Positions 8,876 through 17,795 of a DNA stretch of 64,000 nucleotides are shown piece by piece. Every line of letters starts with the position of its first letter. Position 1 is the stretch's first letter. Source of the DNA: Pseudomonadota bacterium (GTDB lineage: Bacteria > Pseudomonadota > Gammaproteobacteria > Burkholderiales > SG8-39); contig CANGMI010000005.1 of the NCBI GenBank assembly GCA_947455195.1, positions 192,609 to 256,608 of the forward strand, in the 5' to 3' direction. The notes beneath the pieces were generated by a model that was not told the origin of the DNA, did no database searches, and worked only from the letters and a program-made list of their open reading frames with translations. The position numbers and the translations under genes were made by a program.

Positions 8876-9831
8876 GCGCGGTCGCTCACCCGCCCGAAGA
8901 GTCCCTGGGGCATGAAGAAGACCACCAGGAGAAAGATCACGAAGATTGCTGTCGTCTGCAACTGGGTGGGCAGTATCAGCGCCGACATCTGTTGTACGAC
9001 CCCGATGAGCAATCCGCCCCAGAAGGCGCCCTTGATGCTGTCCATGCCACCGAGCACCACGCCGGCATACATGATCACCACGAATTCGAGACCCACATAG
9101 GGCTGCAGGGGGTAGTAGGTGGCCACCAGCGCGCCGGCAACGGCAGTCAGCGCGGTACCCAATCCGAATGCGATGCGATGGCAGCGCGCGACGTCGATGC
9201 CCATGTAGGTGGCGGCCACCGGGTTGTCGGCCGCGGCACGCAAACCCTTGCCGAGCCGTGTTCGGCTCATGAAGAGCGCGAGCCCCACGGTCATCACGAC
9301 GGCCAGCACACCAGCGATGGCACGAGCCTGATTGATGAAGATCGATCCAGCGTCTCCGGGCAGGCCTACCTCCCAGGCGGCCGAGGCGAGTGAGGAGCCC
9401 AGACCGCGCGGTGCCGATCCGAAAAGAATCAACGCCCCATTCTGCAGAACGAGAGACAGTCCGAGCGTGAGAATGAGCTGTGCACTCTGGCCTTCATCAT
9501 CGGTGGCAAGCACCTTGATGCCGCTCACCCGTGACATCAGCGTGCGATGGATGAGTGTCCCTGCGGCGTAGAAGAGGGGCGCGCTGCCGATCACCGCCAC
9601 ATAGCTGCCGAGCGCCGACCCTGTCCAATCCTTCAGTGCGGTACCGATGAGTGCGTAGAACGCGAAGTACATCCCGAGCATCAGGAATTCGCCCTGGGCG
9701 AAATTGATGACGCGCATGATCCCGAAGATCACGGCGAGTCCCACGCACATCAGGCCGTAGATCGAACCCAGTGCGAGACCGGCCGTGAGTGCCTGGAGCG
9801 CGCTCTCGACGATGAAGAGAACGTCGGACAC
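8872..9831 (-). CDS. livH: Branched-chain amino acid-type ABC importer permease LivH (system I)
   Basis: A 319-residue integral membrane permease of the LivH family. The characteristic segment GLAVIFGIMRVINFAQGEF is present near the N terminus, and GGMDSIKGAFWGGLLIG near the C terminus is the coupling-loop region. Length is slightly above the usual 290 residues. It lies 4 bp after the binding-protein gene and overlaps the fused livMG gene by ATGA, so it is the second gene of the operon. Confidence 0.93.
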   Translation of the reverse strand: MSDVLFIVESALQALTAGLALGSIYGLMCVGLAVIFGIMRVINFAQGEFLMLGMYFAFYALIGTALKDWTGSALGSYVAVIGSAPLFYAAGTLIHRTLMSRVSGIKVLATDDEGQSAQLILTLGLSLVLQNGALILFGSAPRGLGSSLASAAWEVGLPGDAGSIFINQARAIAGVLAVVMTVGLALFMSRTRLGKGLRAAADNPVAATYMGIDVARCHRIAFGLGTALTAVAGALVATYYPLQPYVGLEFVVIMYAGVVLGGMDSIKGAFWGGLLIGVVQQMSALILPTQLQTTAIFVIFLLVVFFMPQGLFGRVSDRA

Positions 9832-9835
9832 GACC

Positions 9836-11080
9836 TCAGCCGCGTGGCCAGATGGCCGTCGCAGTGGCTCCTTCGGGCGGATACACCGTCTTCACGGCCC
9901 CATCGATCCATTCGATGATCGCCACGCCGGCGCCCACACGCTGCCCACGCTCGTCGAACTTGAGCCGACCGTTCAGGTAGAAGCGCGCCGCACCTTCCGT
10001 CGTGTCCATCGTTCGCAGCGCGGCAGCCACGGCTTCGCGATCGGCCTTGCCGGCGCGCTCCAGGGCTTCTTTCAGCACCCAGATATCGCCATAGCTGCAG
10101 ATGCCGCCTTCGGTCATCCACGCCTCCTTGTGGCGGGCCGTGAACCGGGCGACGACGTCATCGGCGCGCTTGCCGGGCCAGTTCGCCACGATGGTCATGT
10201 GGTGATCGAGCAATTTCGGGTCAAGCAGATTGCGCATGTCGGGCGATCCGATCAGGTTGCCCAGACAGACGGTTGGAACCCCCAGACGAAATTCGGCGAA
10301 CTTCTGCAGGAACTGCACGACATCGGGTGCCGACGAGGGCAACAGCATGATGAAGTCGGGCTTGCGGCCGCGCAGTCGTTGCACGATCGGTGTCGCATCG
10401 GGAATGGGGGGAGAGAACGATTCGGTGAAGAGAATCCTCACGCCGGCCTGTGGCAGGACACTCGAGAAACCCTTGATCGCACCTTGAGCCGCCGGGGTGT
10501 CGTCACCGATGATGGCGACCGTCTGGGGGCGCTTGCCGGTGGCCTTTTCGGCGAGATCAAGGATGATCGGTACGGCCTGTGCGGGCATCGCGCTGGCATC
10601 AATCGCAGTCTTGAACACGTAACGAAAGCCGCGGCGCGTGAACTGGTCGGCGTACGACCAGGTGAGCCAGGGCAGCCCGGCGCGCTCGGTGACCTCGGTT
10701 ACGGCCAGTCCGAAGGCACTGACCTGTCCGACGCTGCCGGCGACGAGGTCGGGCTCCTGCGAGACCAGGCGTTGCGCGGCAGTCTTCGCCTTCTCGGGGC
10801 CATCGCCCGTATCGGCGACAACCAGTTGCAGGGGCGCTCCGCCCATCGAGCGGATGCCGCCTTGCGCGTTTACATCCTCGATGGCCATCTGGGCACCCTT
10901 GCGGCTCAGTTCACCCTCGCGTGCCCAGATGCCGCTGAGCGGCGTGATCAGTGCCACCTTGACCGGTGCTGGCTGTGCGAGGGCCGACCTCGATGCCAGG
11001 GTGGCCATCATGCCGGTTGTAGCCGGCCATCCGGCCATGCCCTTCAGGATGGATCGACGTGTGCGTATGCGCTGATTCAT
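9836..11080 (-). CDS. Liv-type periplasmic substrate-binding protein with Tat-like signal (system I)
   Basis: A 414-residue periplasmic binding protein of the LivK / Peripla_BP_6 family. The N terminus carries TRRSILKG, a twin-arginine (Tat) type motif, followed by a hydrophobic stretch ending at SALAQ. The mature domain has VALITPLSGIWAREG and AIEDVNAQGGI, typical of the fold. Start 11080 is chosen because AAGGAGGAG lies just upstream; earlier in-frame starts lack this. It is the first gene of the minus-strand operon 11080-4301 (binding protein, livH, livMG, livF, cupin, SDR, aldolase). Most LivK proteins use the Sec route, so a Tat signal, if real, is a small oddity. Confidence 0.9.
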   Translation of the reverse strand: MNQRIRTRRSILKGMAGWPATTGMMATLASRSALAQPAPVKVALITPLSGIWAREGELSRKGAQMAIEDVNAQGGIRSMGGAPLQLVVADTGDGPEKAKTAAQRLVSQEPDLVAGSVGQVSAFGLAVTEVTERAGLPWLTWSYADQFTRRGFRYVFKTAIDASAMPAQAVPIILDLAEKATGKRPQTVAIIGDDTPAAQGAIKGFSSVLPQAGVRILFTESFSPPIPDATPIVQRLRGRKPDFIMLLPSSAPDVVQFLQKFAEFRLGVPTVCLGNLIGSPDMRNLLDPKLLDHHMTIVANWPGKRADDVVARFTARHKEAWMTEGGICSYGDIWVLKEALERAGKADREAVAAALRTMDTTEGAARFYLNGRLKFDERGQRVGAGVAIIEWIDGAVKTVYPPEGATATAIWPRG

Positions 11081-11306
11081 TGACGGTCTCCTCCTTGCCA
11101 CCGGCACTCTCGGGGTGCCTGGCATTGCACTCACGCCTCTGATATCGGCGTCGAGCTTTCCAGACCGCATTAGAGCGGGATGGGCGTGCTCTTGTAAAGC
11201 GCTGTCATTCGAGCAGAAGCGCTGCGACGACCCGTCGTGCCGCCGCCAGCAGTCAACAGGTCGATCCGTCCGGTGGACGATGCGACTTGTCGAGAGGCTC
11301 CCTGCG

Positions 11307-12560
11307 TCAACCGATCATGCCGAATTCGCGCACCAGAATCGATCGATCGGTACGGACGTCGCTGCAGATTTCACTGGCCTTCTTGATCTGCGTGAGGCTG
11401 CGACTCAGAAGCCTTGCAGCCTTGAACATTGCCTGGCCGGCGTAACTGCCGCCGTCGCCGTCGTCTTTCATGAGCGCGTGCATGGCTTCCACGTCGGTCA
11501 TGTCGACGCCATTCTCCCGGAGAATCTGCAAAGCCTTGTAGAACTGAACCAGGTTCGGCTTGTAGTGCCCGCTCAGGGAGTCCACGAGGGTGATCAGGCC
11601 AGCACGGGTCTTCGAGATCTCCATGCCCCCGGCAAACAGCACGGGCTTGCCGCCCATGAAACTCGAGTGGCGAAACTCGGCTGTTTCCCCTCTTGCCTTT
11701 CTTGCGGCGATCTCACTCTCGAAAACAGGCAGATTGAGAAAGTAGAGATTCATCTCGTTCGAGATGATGAAGTTGCCCTGCGATCCGGGTGGCAGCGGTG
11801 AAGGCTTCAGACTGCCGTCGGGTGCGGCGAGTCGGTAGGCGAGGCCGTCCTCGATCCGGATCTGGTGCTGCCAGCGCTCATCCTGACCGAGGTAGATGAT
11901 CTGCGCGAGGTCCAGTTTGGCTTGACGAGCGTAATCGAAGAGGAACTTGTAGCTGGCGTTGGTGTTGTCGTCGCCGAAATGGCTTTGCAGCGACGAGCCC
12001 TCGTAGTGACGCGGATTCATGCCTGTGCTGTTGTTCTCCGACGCCACCGAGAGGGCCAGAGCCTTGCCCGGGCCTTGCTGAAGCATCGCTGTCCGCACCA
12101 TCGCAAATCGGGTCTGAGCAGCCAGTCGGGCTGCCGGTGACATCACGGTCGAGGCCTCGCCAGCCTGGTGGGTCAGACGGCCTCGTGTTCGGGACAGGCT
12201 GCCGACGATATCGGCGTGTCGTTCCACTTCGGCTTCGGCACAGCGAGCAAGATCAAGGACGGTCGTGAGCCGGTTGCTCGATTCGATCTGCAATGCCATT
12301 CGCTTGTGCTCGACCCAGACCGTGCACTTCTTGATGATGTCAAGCAGGTTAAGGACCTTGATACGGGTGCGTGTCAGGGTTGCCGCGGGCGTCTCCCCCG
12401 GCATCACGGCCGTTCTGGAGGACATTTCGTAATTGCGCAGGGCCGTGTCGATGGCCAGCAGGTCGGGGTTCTTGCGCGCATGCCTGAATCCCAATGTGGT
12501 GACCGTCGTACGGTCAATCCATTGCTGTACCGTCGGCATCGACTGGAGAGGCTTGGGCAT
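11307..12560 (-). CDS. Uncharacterised protein with effector-like C-terminal domain
   Basis: A protein of about 417 residues that I do not recognise as a named family. The N-terminal half is helical and charged. The C-terminal half contains FRHSSFMGGKPVLFAGG, then a segment with SGHYKPN, then ILRENGVDM. I recall this succession (HSSF-x-G-x-PV, AGG/AGE, SGHYKP, GV-D) from C-terminal domains of secreted or calmodulin-binding-like proteins and bacterial effectors; that link is from memory and unproven. No signal peptide is seen. The start at 12560 is the first good ATG; the frame is open further upstream to 12941. It stands alone between two operons and its neighbours give no hint of function. 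Confidence 0.6.
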   Translation of the reverse strand: MPKPLQSMPTVQQWIDRTTVTTLGFRHARKNPDLLAIDTALRNYEMSSRTAVMPGETPAATLTRTRIKVLNLLDIIKKCTVWVEHKRMALQIESSNRLTTVLDLARCAEAEVERHADIVGSLSRTRGRLTHQAGEASTVMSPAARLAAQTRFAMVRTAMLQQGPGKALALSVASENNSTGMNPRHYEGSSLQSHFGDDNTNASYKFLFDYARQAKLDLAQIIYLGQDERWQHQIRIEDGLAYRLAAPDGSLKPSPLPPGSQGNFIISNEMNLYFLNLPVFESEIAARKARGETAEFRHSSFMGGKPVLFAGGMEISKTRAGLITLVDSLSGHYKPNLVQFYKALQILRENGVDMTDVEAMHALMKDDGDGGSYAGQAMFKAARLLSRSLTQIKKASEICSDVRTDRSILVREFGMIG

Positions 12561-13041
12561 GGACGTCGGCAACCTTGTCGAATTTCGGTGGGTGGTATCC
12601 ACGATTGAGTCGACCGTAGCATGACCGTGCGGAGGGCAATATTGCTTTTCGATGCGGGCTTTCGGCGGGCGCGGCAGGCCCTCGACCTGTGCCCGGGCTT
12701 GCGGGCGGCGTACCCCCCCCTGCCTGCAGGCTGCACGCCCTTGTGTGCGACGCTGCACCTGCGCCATTGAACGACCCTGCTCACATCGTCCCGGGGCCGG
12801 GCGATGCTGGCGATCGCATGTTCGGTACGAAGCCGGCTGTCGCCCATTCGTCCGCCAGGCTTGCCGGGGTGCGCGCGCGCAAACCTCTGTCGGAAAGGCA
12901 CTTCGGCCCCCGCCGTAGTGGGCTCTCTCGGGCCATACCATTGACCCCGATCAACGGAAAATCGCTGCCAGGCTCATACACTGGGCGCCGCCGCAGGCGG
13001 CTCCATTGCCTGACCGCCAGAACCCACCGAGAGACCAGATC
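12561..13041. other. Divergent intergenic region upstream of oxc
   Basis: These 481 bases separate the minus-strand orphan gene and the plus-strand oxalyl-CoA decarboxylase gene. I see no convincing gene, RNA or repeat. A short hairpin (arms 12987-12992 and 12996-13001) lies about 40 bases before the oxc start. Promoters for both flanking genes are presumably here, but no clear -35/-10 pair stands out. Confidence 0.5.
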
Positions 13042-14778
13042 ATGAGCGACAACACCGAATCCGTGACATCGGGTGCGATGACCGACGGCTTTCACCTCCT
13101 GCTCGACGCCCTGAAGTTGAACGGCATCGAGACGCTCTACGGTCTGCCCGGCATCCCCATTACCGACCTCACCCGCATGGCACAGGCCGAAGGGCTGCGC
13201 ATGATCTCCTTCCGCCATGAGCAGAATGCCGGCAATGCGGCTGCGATTGCCGGATTCATCAACGGGCGTCCCGGGGTGTGCATGACCGTGTCGGCGCCGG
13301 GTTTTCTCAACGGGCTCACGGCGCTGGCCAACGCCACCACCAACTGCTTCCCGATGATTCTCCTGTCAGGGTCCTCGGAACGCGAGATCGTCGACCTGCA
13401 GCAGGGGGATTACGAGGAGATGGACCAGCTGGCCATCGCCCGCCCCTTGTGCAAGGCTGCGTTCCGGGTGCTGCATGCCGAGGACATCGGTGTCGGCGTG
13501 GCAAGAGCGATTCGTGCCGCTGTCTCCGGGCGTCCGGGAGGGGTCTATCTCGACTTGCCGGCCAAGCTTTTCGCCCAGACGGTCGACGCGGAACGGGGCC
13601 GCGCCTCGCTCATCAAGGTCGTCGATCCGGCACCGCGCCAGATTCCGGCTGCTGATGCGATCGCCCGTGCACTCGATCTGCTGCGCGGTGCCAAGAAGCC
13701 GCTCATCGTCCTTGGCAAGGGGGCAGCCTACGCTCGCGCGGATGAGGCCATCCGCACGCTCGTCGAACGATCGGGCATCCCTTACCTGCCGATGTCGATG
13801 GCCAAAGGCATCCTCCCCGACACTCACGAGCAATCGGCGGCGGCGGCCCGATCATTCGTGCTGCCCGAGGCCGATGTGGTTCTCATGATCGGGGCGCGCC
13901 TGAACTGGCTGCTCTCGCATGGCAAGGGCAAGACCTGGGGGGGCAAGGATGCCAAGGCCTGGGGTGCTCAGACGTTCATACAGATCGACATTTCACCGAC
14001 CGAGATGGACAGCAACGTGCGCATCGACGCACCGGTGGTAGGCGACATCGGGTCATGCGTTGCTGCGCTTCTGGATGGCATGGGGGCGCAATGGGCCAAG
14101 CCTCCGTCGGCCTGGATCGATGCCGTGGCCGAGCGCCGCACGAAGAACATCGCGAAAATGGCCGAGACCCTCGCCCGTGATCCGCAGCCGATGAACTTCC
14201 ACAGCGCGCTCAATGTGGTGCGCGACATCGTGCGCGACAACCCTGATGCGATGCTGGTGAACGAGGGTGCCAATGCGCTCGACTTCACCCGCTCCATCGT
14301 CGACATGTATCGGCCACGCAAGCGCCTCGATGTGGGGACATGGGGCGTGATGGGCATCGGCATGGGCTTCGCGGTCGCTGCAGCAGTCGAGTCGGGGCAA
14401 CCGGTGATTGCCATCGAAGGTGACAGTGCCTTTGGTTTCAGTGGCATGGAAGTGGAAACCATCTGCCGCTACAACCTGCCCGTGTGCGTGGTGGTGTTCA
14501 ACAACAACGGGGTCTACCGTGGCACCGACCGCAATCTGGGCGGCGGCGCCGATGTGGCGCCGACGGTCTTCGTCAAGGACGCACGCTACGAGAAGTTGAT
14601 GGAAGCGTTTGGCGGGGTGGGCGTCTATGCCACGACGCCAGCGGAGCTCAGGGCGGCCATGGAAGAGGCGATTCGTTCGCGCCGTCCGACGCTCATCAAT
14701 GCCATCATCGACGAGACGGCGGGCACCGAGAGTGGCCGCATCACGAGTCTCAATCCGGCAGCGGCGCTGAAGAAGTAG
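13042..14778 (+). CDS. oxc: Oxalyl-CoA decarboxylase
   Basis: A 578-residue thiamine-diphosphate enzyme that converts oxalyl-CoA to formyl-CoA and CO2. The activating Glu is E60 in [11 protein letters not shown]. The diphosphate-binding motif runs from [13 protein letters not shown] to VVFNNNG near residue 470. The C terminus [15 protein letters not shown] closely matches the known Oxc tail, which is what separates it from acetolactate synthase and similar enzymes. The start at 13042 (MSDNTES) is the in-frame ATG best placed for the domain. Oxc normally works with formyl-CoA transferase (Frc); no frc is in the window, although an OxlT-like carrier lies at 37518-38780. Confidence 0.93.
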   Translation: MSDNTESVTSGAMTDGFHLLLDALKLNGIETLYGLPGIPITDLTRMAQAEGLRMISFRHEQNAGNAAAIAGFINGRPGVCMTVSAPGFLNGLTALANATTNCFPMILLSGSSEREIVDLQQGDYEEMDQLAIARPLCKAAFRVLHAEDIGVGVARAIRAAVSGRPGGVYLDLPAKLFAQTVDAERGRASLIKVVDPAPRQIPAADAIARALDLLRGAKKPLIVLGKGAAYARADEAIRTLVERSGIPYLPMSMAKGILPDTHEQSAAAARSFVLPEADVVLMIGARLNWLLSHGKGKTWGGKDAKAWGAQTFIQIDISPTEMDSNVRIDAPVVGDIGSCVAALLDGMGAQWAKPPSAWIDAVAERRTKNIAKMAETLARDPQPMNFHSALNVVRDIVRDNPDAMLVNEGANALDFTRSIVDMYRPRKRLDVGTWGVMGIGMGFAVAAAVESGQPVIAIEGDSAFGFSGMEVETICRYNLPVCVVVFNNNGVYRGTDRNLGGGADVAPTVFVKDARYEKLMEAFGGVGVYATTPAELRAAMEEAIRSRRPTLINAIIDETAGTESGRITSLNPAAALKK

Positions 14779-14911
14779 CGGGTATCGGTGCTCCCGGGGC
14801 GGGCGCGGTGGGCAGTCGTCTCTACCGGTGACTGTCGCGGCGCGCCGGGTGCGTGTTGCGCGCGGCTTGCAGGTGTTTCCGGCAGGTCGCACTGGCCAGG
14901 AATGGCGCCTT

Positions 14912-15424
14912 TTACGGCTGACGTGAGGCGAAGGTATCTGTCAGGGTCCAAGGCTGCAGGTGGTAACCCAGGCGGTGCAGTCTCGCTTCGAGAGCAAGTC
15001 GTCGGATCTCCGCCAGTGCTCGATGTCGGTAAGCGATGATCTGCGGTCTTGTGTGTTCAAGGTCACAGCGGCCCAGGGTCGTGTCGGGCTCCTCCGTCAC
15101 GTTGACCTGCAGCAGGTCGATGCCATCGGGCGACCAGCCGGCACGGGTGAGAATGCCTGCGAGGGTCGGCCCGGCGCCCCCCACCGGGACGCGCGCTGTC
15201 GACATGCGCGGATGGGCGACAAAAGCCTGTTCGAGGTGCGTAGCCTTCACCGCGTCGGATTCCACGATCATGATCCGACTGGTCGTGGAGAAAGCCATGG
15301 CCAGTCGATGGAGCCTGTCGGTGACGAGTGCGTCGGCACTTCCCACCTGCACGAGGCGCGCACGTGCGCGCCTTGACAGGTGTCGGGTCAGTGCGAGCGT
15401 GTATGGATCCGGGCTGTCGGGCAT
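14912..15424 (-). CDS. Small FkbM-like protein, possibly degenerate methyltransferase
   Basis: A 170-residue protein. The segment RLVQVGSADAL near residue 23 looks like a short SAM-binding loop, IMIVESDAVKATHLEQAF looks like the second strand and helix, and DLLQVNVTEEPDTTLG sits where FkbM methyltransferases have a KIDVEG-type motif. The key Lys and Asp are replaced by Gln and Asn, and the protein is shorter than usual FkbM domains (about 200-250 residues). It overlaps the upstream glycosyltransferase by TGATG and is therefore coupled to it. The family link is tentative. Confidence 0.5.
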   Translation of the reverse strand: MPDSPDPYTLALTRHLSRRARARLVQVGSADALVTDRLHRLAMAFSTTSRIMIVESDAVKATHLEQAFVAHPRMSTARVPVGGAGPTLAGILTRAGWSPDGIDLLQVNVTEEPDTTLGRCDLEHTRPQIIAYRHRALAEIRRLALEARLHRLGYHLQPWTLTDTFASRQP

Positions 15425-16203
15425 CAGGCGCTGGTCCGTGGATGGATGTTGTCGAAGCCATCGATGATCACCGCTTGACCATTCAGACGCCCCTCGAAAG
15501 AGGCGAAGCCACCACCGCGGTATGGTCCTTCAAGCTGCATGCGGGTCTTGGCCAGCGACTGATTGAGAGTTTTCATCTGGTCGTAGTCCGACCGAGCCGA
15601 GTCGCCGACCCGACCGCACTCGAGCAGCTTCTGCTGCTGGGTGTTCGCGATCGCGGGGATGCGTGGCGCGGGCAAGCGCACCACGTCCCGGCCCGATGCA
15701 CGGATTCTTCGGACCAAGTCGATGTCCTGCCAGCTCATCGGCAGCATCGACTCGTCGTACCCCCCCATCAACAGGAAGAGCTCCTTGGGCAGTCCGATCC
15801 GACCGCATGAGCCGTCGGTCAGGACGCCTGAAAACTGGTGGCAGACGCGTCCCGCGCGGGCAGACTCCTCGATCAGCCCGAGGTCGGTTCCATCGACGAA
15901 GTTGTCTGCGTCCAGGTTGAAGCAATACGCGCTCGGAGCGAATCGATGTGACAGGTTCTTGGCTCTTGCCATGTGCCAGAAGACTGGATTCGTGACTTCG
16001 AAGAAGGTCAGTCTGCCCTCATCGATCGCCTCGGAGAATGTCTCCCAGACCCAGGCCTGCGTGTCGTCGGTCGATCCGTAGTCGACCAGGACCACCCGAT
16101 GTCGGTCTCCCGCGGCAGCGAGATTCGCAGCCAGCGTCTGCCGCAGTTGCCAGAGCCGGTTTCGGTTGCTCACGCACAGACTGATCGAAGACGACGGGTT
16201 CAC
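15424..16203 (-). CDS. Family 2-type glycosyltransferase
   Basis: A GT-A fold transferase. Visible features are SLCVSNRNRLWQLRQTL at the start of the fold, VVLVDYGSTDDT (second strand), CFNLDADNFVDG (the DxD metal-site region) and GGYDES. The start is uncertain: no ATG exists near the fold, and GTG 16203, which gives MNPSSSISLC, fits best; the frame stays open to an ATG at 16458, which would cross the divergent Rieske gene start. The downstream FkbM-like gene overlaps its stop. Sugar donor and acceptor are unknown. Confidence 0.7.
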   Translation of the reverse strand: MNPSSSISLCVSNRNRLWQLRQTLAANLAAAGDRHRVVLVDYGSTDDTQAWVWETFSEAIDEGRLTFFEVTNPVFWHMARAKNLSHRFAPSAYCFNLDADNFVDGTDLGLIEESARAGRVCHQFSGVLTDGSCGRIGLPKELFLLMGGYDESMLPMSWQDIDLVRRIRASGRDVVRLPAPRIPAIANTQQQKLLECGRVGDSARSDYDQMKTLNQSLAKTRMQLEGPYRGGGFASFEGRLNGQAVIIDGFDNIHPRTSA

Positions 16204-16427
16204 GTGACGGTATGCCTGCTGCCGGAATTCCAGTCCGGATGGTAGCGCCCGGCCCTCGTGCGCGATGTTCCGAAAGGTTTCAAGGGCGCAGAGCCCGGTC
16301 GCTCGGGTTCGTGCGACGTCCCCGGTGGAACCTGTCGATCTCGACGGCCGGCAGGTGGGTGCGGCTTGGATTGCCGCCCGAAGCACGCTAACCTCGGTCT
16401 TGAGGCAGGTCGACTTATGGAGTCGTG

Positions 16428-17795
16428 ATGAACGTCGAGCAGAACGAGCGCATGACACGCATCGGACCGGGTACGCCGTGCGGGCGCCTGATGCGTCATT
16501 ACTGGCAGCCCGTGGCCCTGATCGACGAATTCGATCCGCTGTTCGACGCTCGCATGGCTCTGCGCCCGTTAAAGGCGGTGCGCGTGCTCGGACAGGATCT
16601 GGTGCTCTTCAGGGACGCCCAGGGGCGCTTCGGGTTGCTCGATCGCGACTGTCCGCATCGGGGTGCCGATCTGGCGTTCGCCCGCAACGAGGGCGATGGC
16701 CTGCGCTGCCCGTTTCATGGCTGGAAGTTCGATGTGTCCGGGCAGTGCATCCAGACTCCCGCCGAACCGGCCAGGAGTCGGTTGTGCGAGCACGTGAGGC
16801 AGCGAACCTATCCGCTCGTCGAGCGCAGTGGCGTGCTCTTCGGGTGGTTCGGACCCGAGTCGGCGCTGCCTCCACCTTTTCCTGCGCTTGATTGCTTTGC
16901 TGCCCCGGGGTCGCACACCTTTGCCTTCAAGGGCTTGTGGGCGTGCAACTGGCTGCAGGCCTTCGAGGTGGGCATCGACCCGGCCCATGCCTCGTTTCTG
17001 CACCGTTTCTTCCAGGATGAGGCGCTCGAAGACAGCTATGGTCGGCAGTTTCGAGGCGCCAGTGCCGGTTCGGTCGAGGGCGAGCGCTGGCCCATGACGC
17101 GCGTGATGCGTGAATTCGATCAACCCGTCATCACGATTGCGCCGGATGACTGGGGCATGCGCCTCACCACGCTGCGTCCCATGAGCGAGGCGCTCACGCA
17201 CGTACGCATCACTCACGGAATCTTTCCGCACACCTTCGTCATCCCGCTCTCGGAGACCATGACCATCACCCAGATGCATGTTCCGGTCGATGACACGCAC
17301 ACCTTCTGGTACTCGTTTTTCACGAGCTTTGCGGGACCGGTTGACAAGACGGCGATGCGCAACCAGCGATTGCGTGCAGTCGATCTGCCCGACTACCGGC
17401 CGCGCTCGGGTCGGCACAATGACTGGGGCTTCGACCCCGAGGAGCAGATGACGCGCACCTATCTCGGCATGGGGGAGGATGACATCAACGTCCATGATCA
17501 GTGGGCCTGCGAGAGCATGGGAGCCATCCAGGACCGAACGCGAGAGCATCTCGGTACCACTGACGTTGCCATCGTGGCCAATCGTCGCGTGCTGCTTCGT
17601 GCCATCGATGACGTCGAGGCGGGTCGGCAGCCCCCCGGGCTTGCCCGGCCCGAGGTGGCTACCCGGCGCGTCGGTCCTGACACGGTCGACGGCATTGCCC
17701 CGGCGGGGCAGTGGGAGCAGTGGTGGAAGGACGCCGTGGCGCGCAAGCGCGAAGGCGCCCCTTGGGCTGCTGGCATCCCGGCGAGTGAGGCATGA
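16428..17795 (+). CDS. Phthalate 4,5-dioxygenase-type Rieske oxygenase
   Basis: A 455-residue single-component-type oxygenase of the phthalate/phenoxybenzoate dioxygenase group. The N-terminal segment GPGTPCGRLMRHYWQPVA is a hallmark of this group. Rieske ligands are C75-x-H77 and C94-x2-H97; the mononuclear iron site is D184-x2-H187-x4-H192 in the segment after NWLQAFE. The C-terminal part has DRTREHLGTTD, also typical. The start is ATG 16428 (a GTG at 16425 is one codon earlier). It is coupled to the glutamine-synthetase-like gene by an ATGA overlap (17792-17795), which hints that the substrate or product carries an amine or a carboxylate to be glutamylated or amidated. Confidence 0.9.
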   Translation: MNVEQNERMTRIGPGTPCGRLMRHYWQPVALIDEFDPLFDARMALRPLKAVRVLGQDLVLFRDAQGRFGLLDRDCPHRGADLAFARNEGDGLRCPFHGWKFDVSGQCIQTPAEPARSRLCEHVRQRTYPLVERSGVLFGWFGPESALPPPFPALDCFAAPGSHTFAFKGLWACNWLQAFEVGIDPAHASFLHRFFQDEALEDSYGRQFRGASAGSVEGERWPMTRVMREFDQPVITIAPDDWGMRLTTLRPMSEALTHVRITHGIFPHTFVIPLSETMTITQMHVPVDDTHTFWYSFFTSFAGPVDKTAMRNQRLRAVDLPDYRPRSGRHNDWGFDPEEQMTRTYLGMGEDDINVHDQWACESMGAIQDRTREHLGTTDVAIVANRRVLLRAIDDVEAGRQPPGLARPEVATRRVGPDTVDGIAPAGQWEQWWKDAVARKREGAPWAAGIPASEA

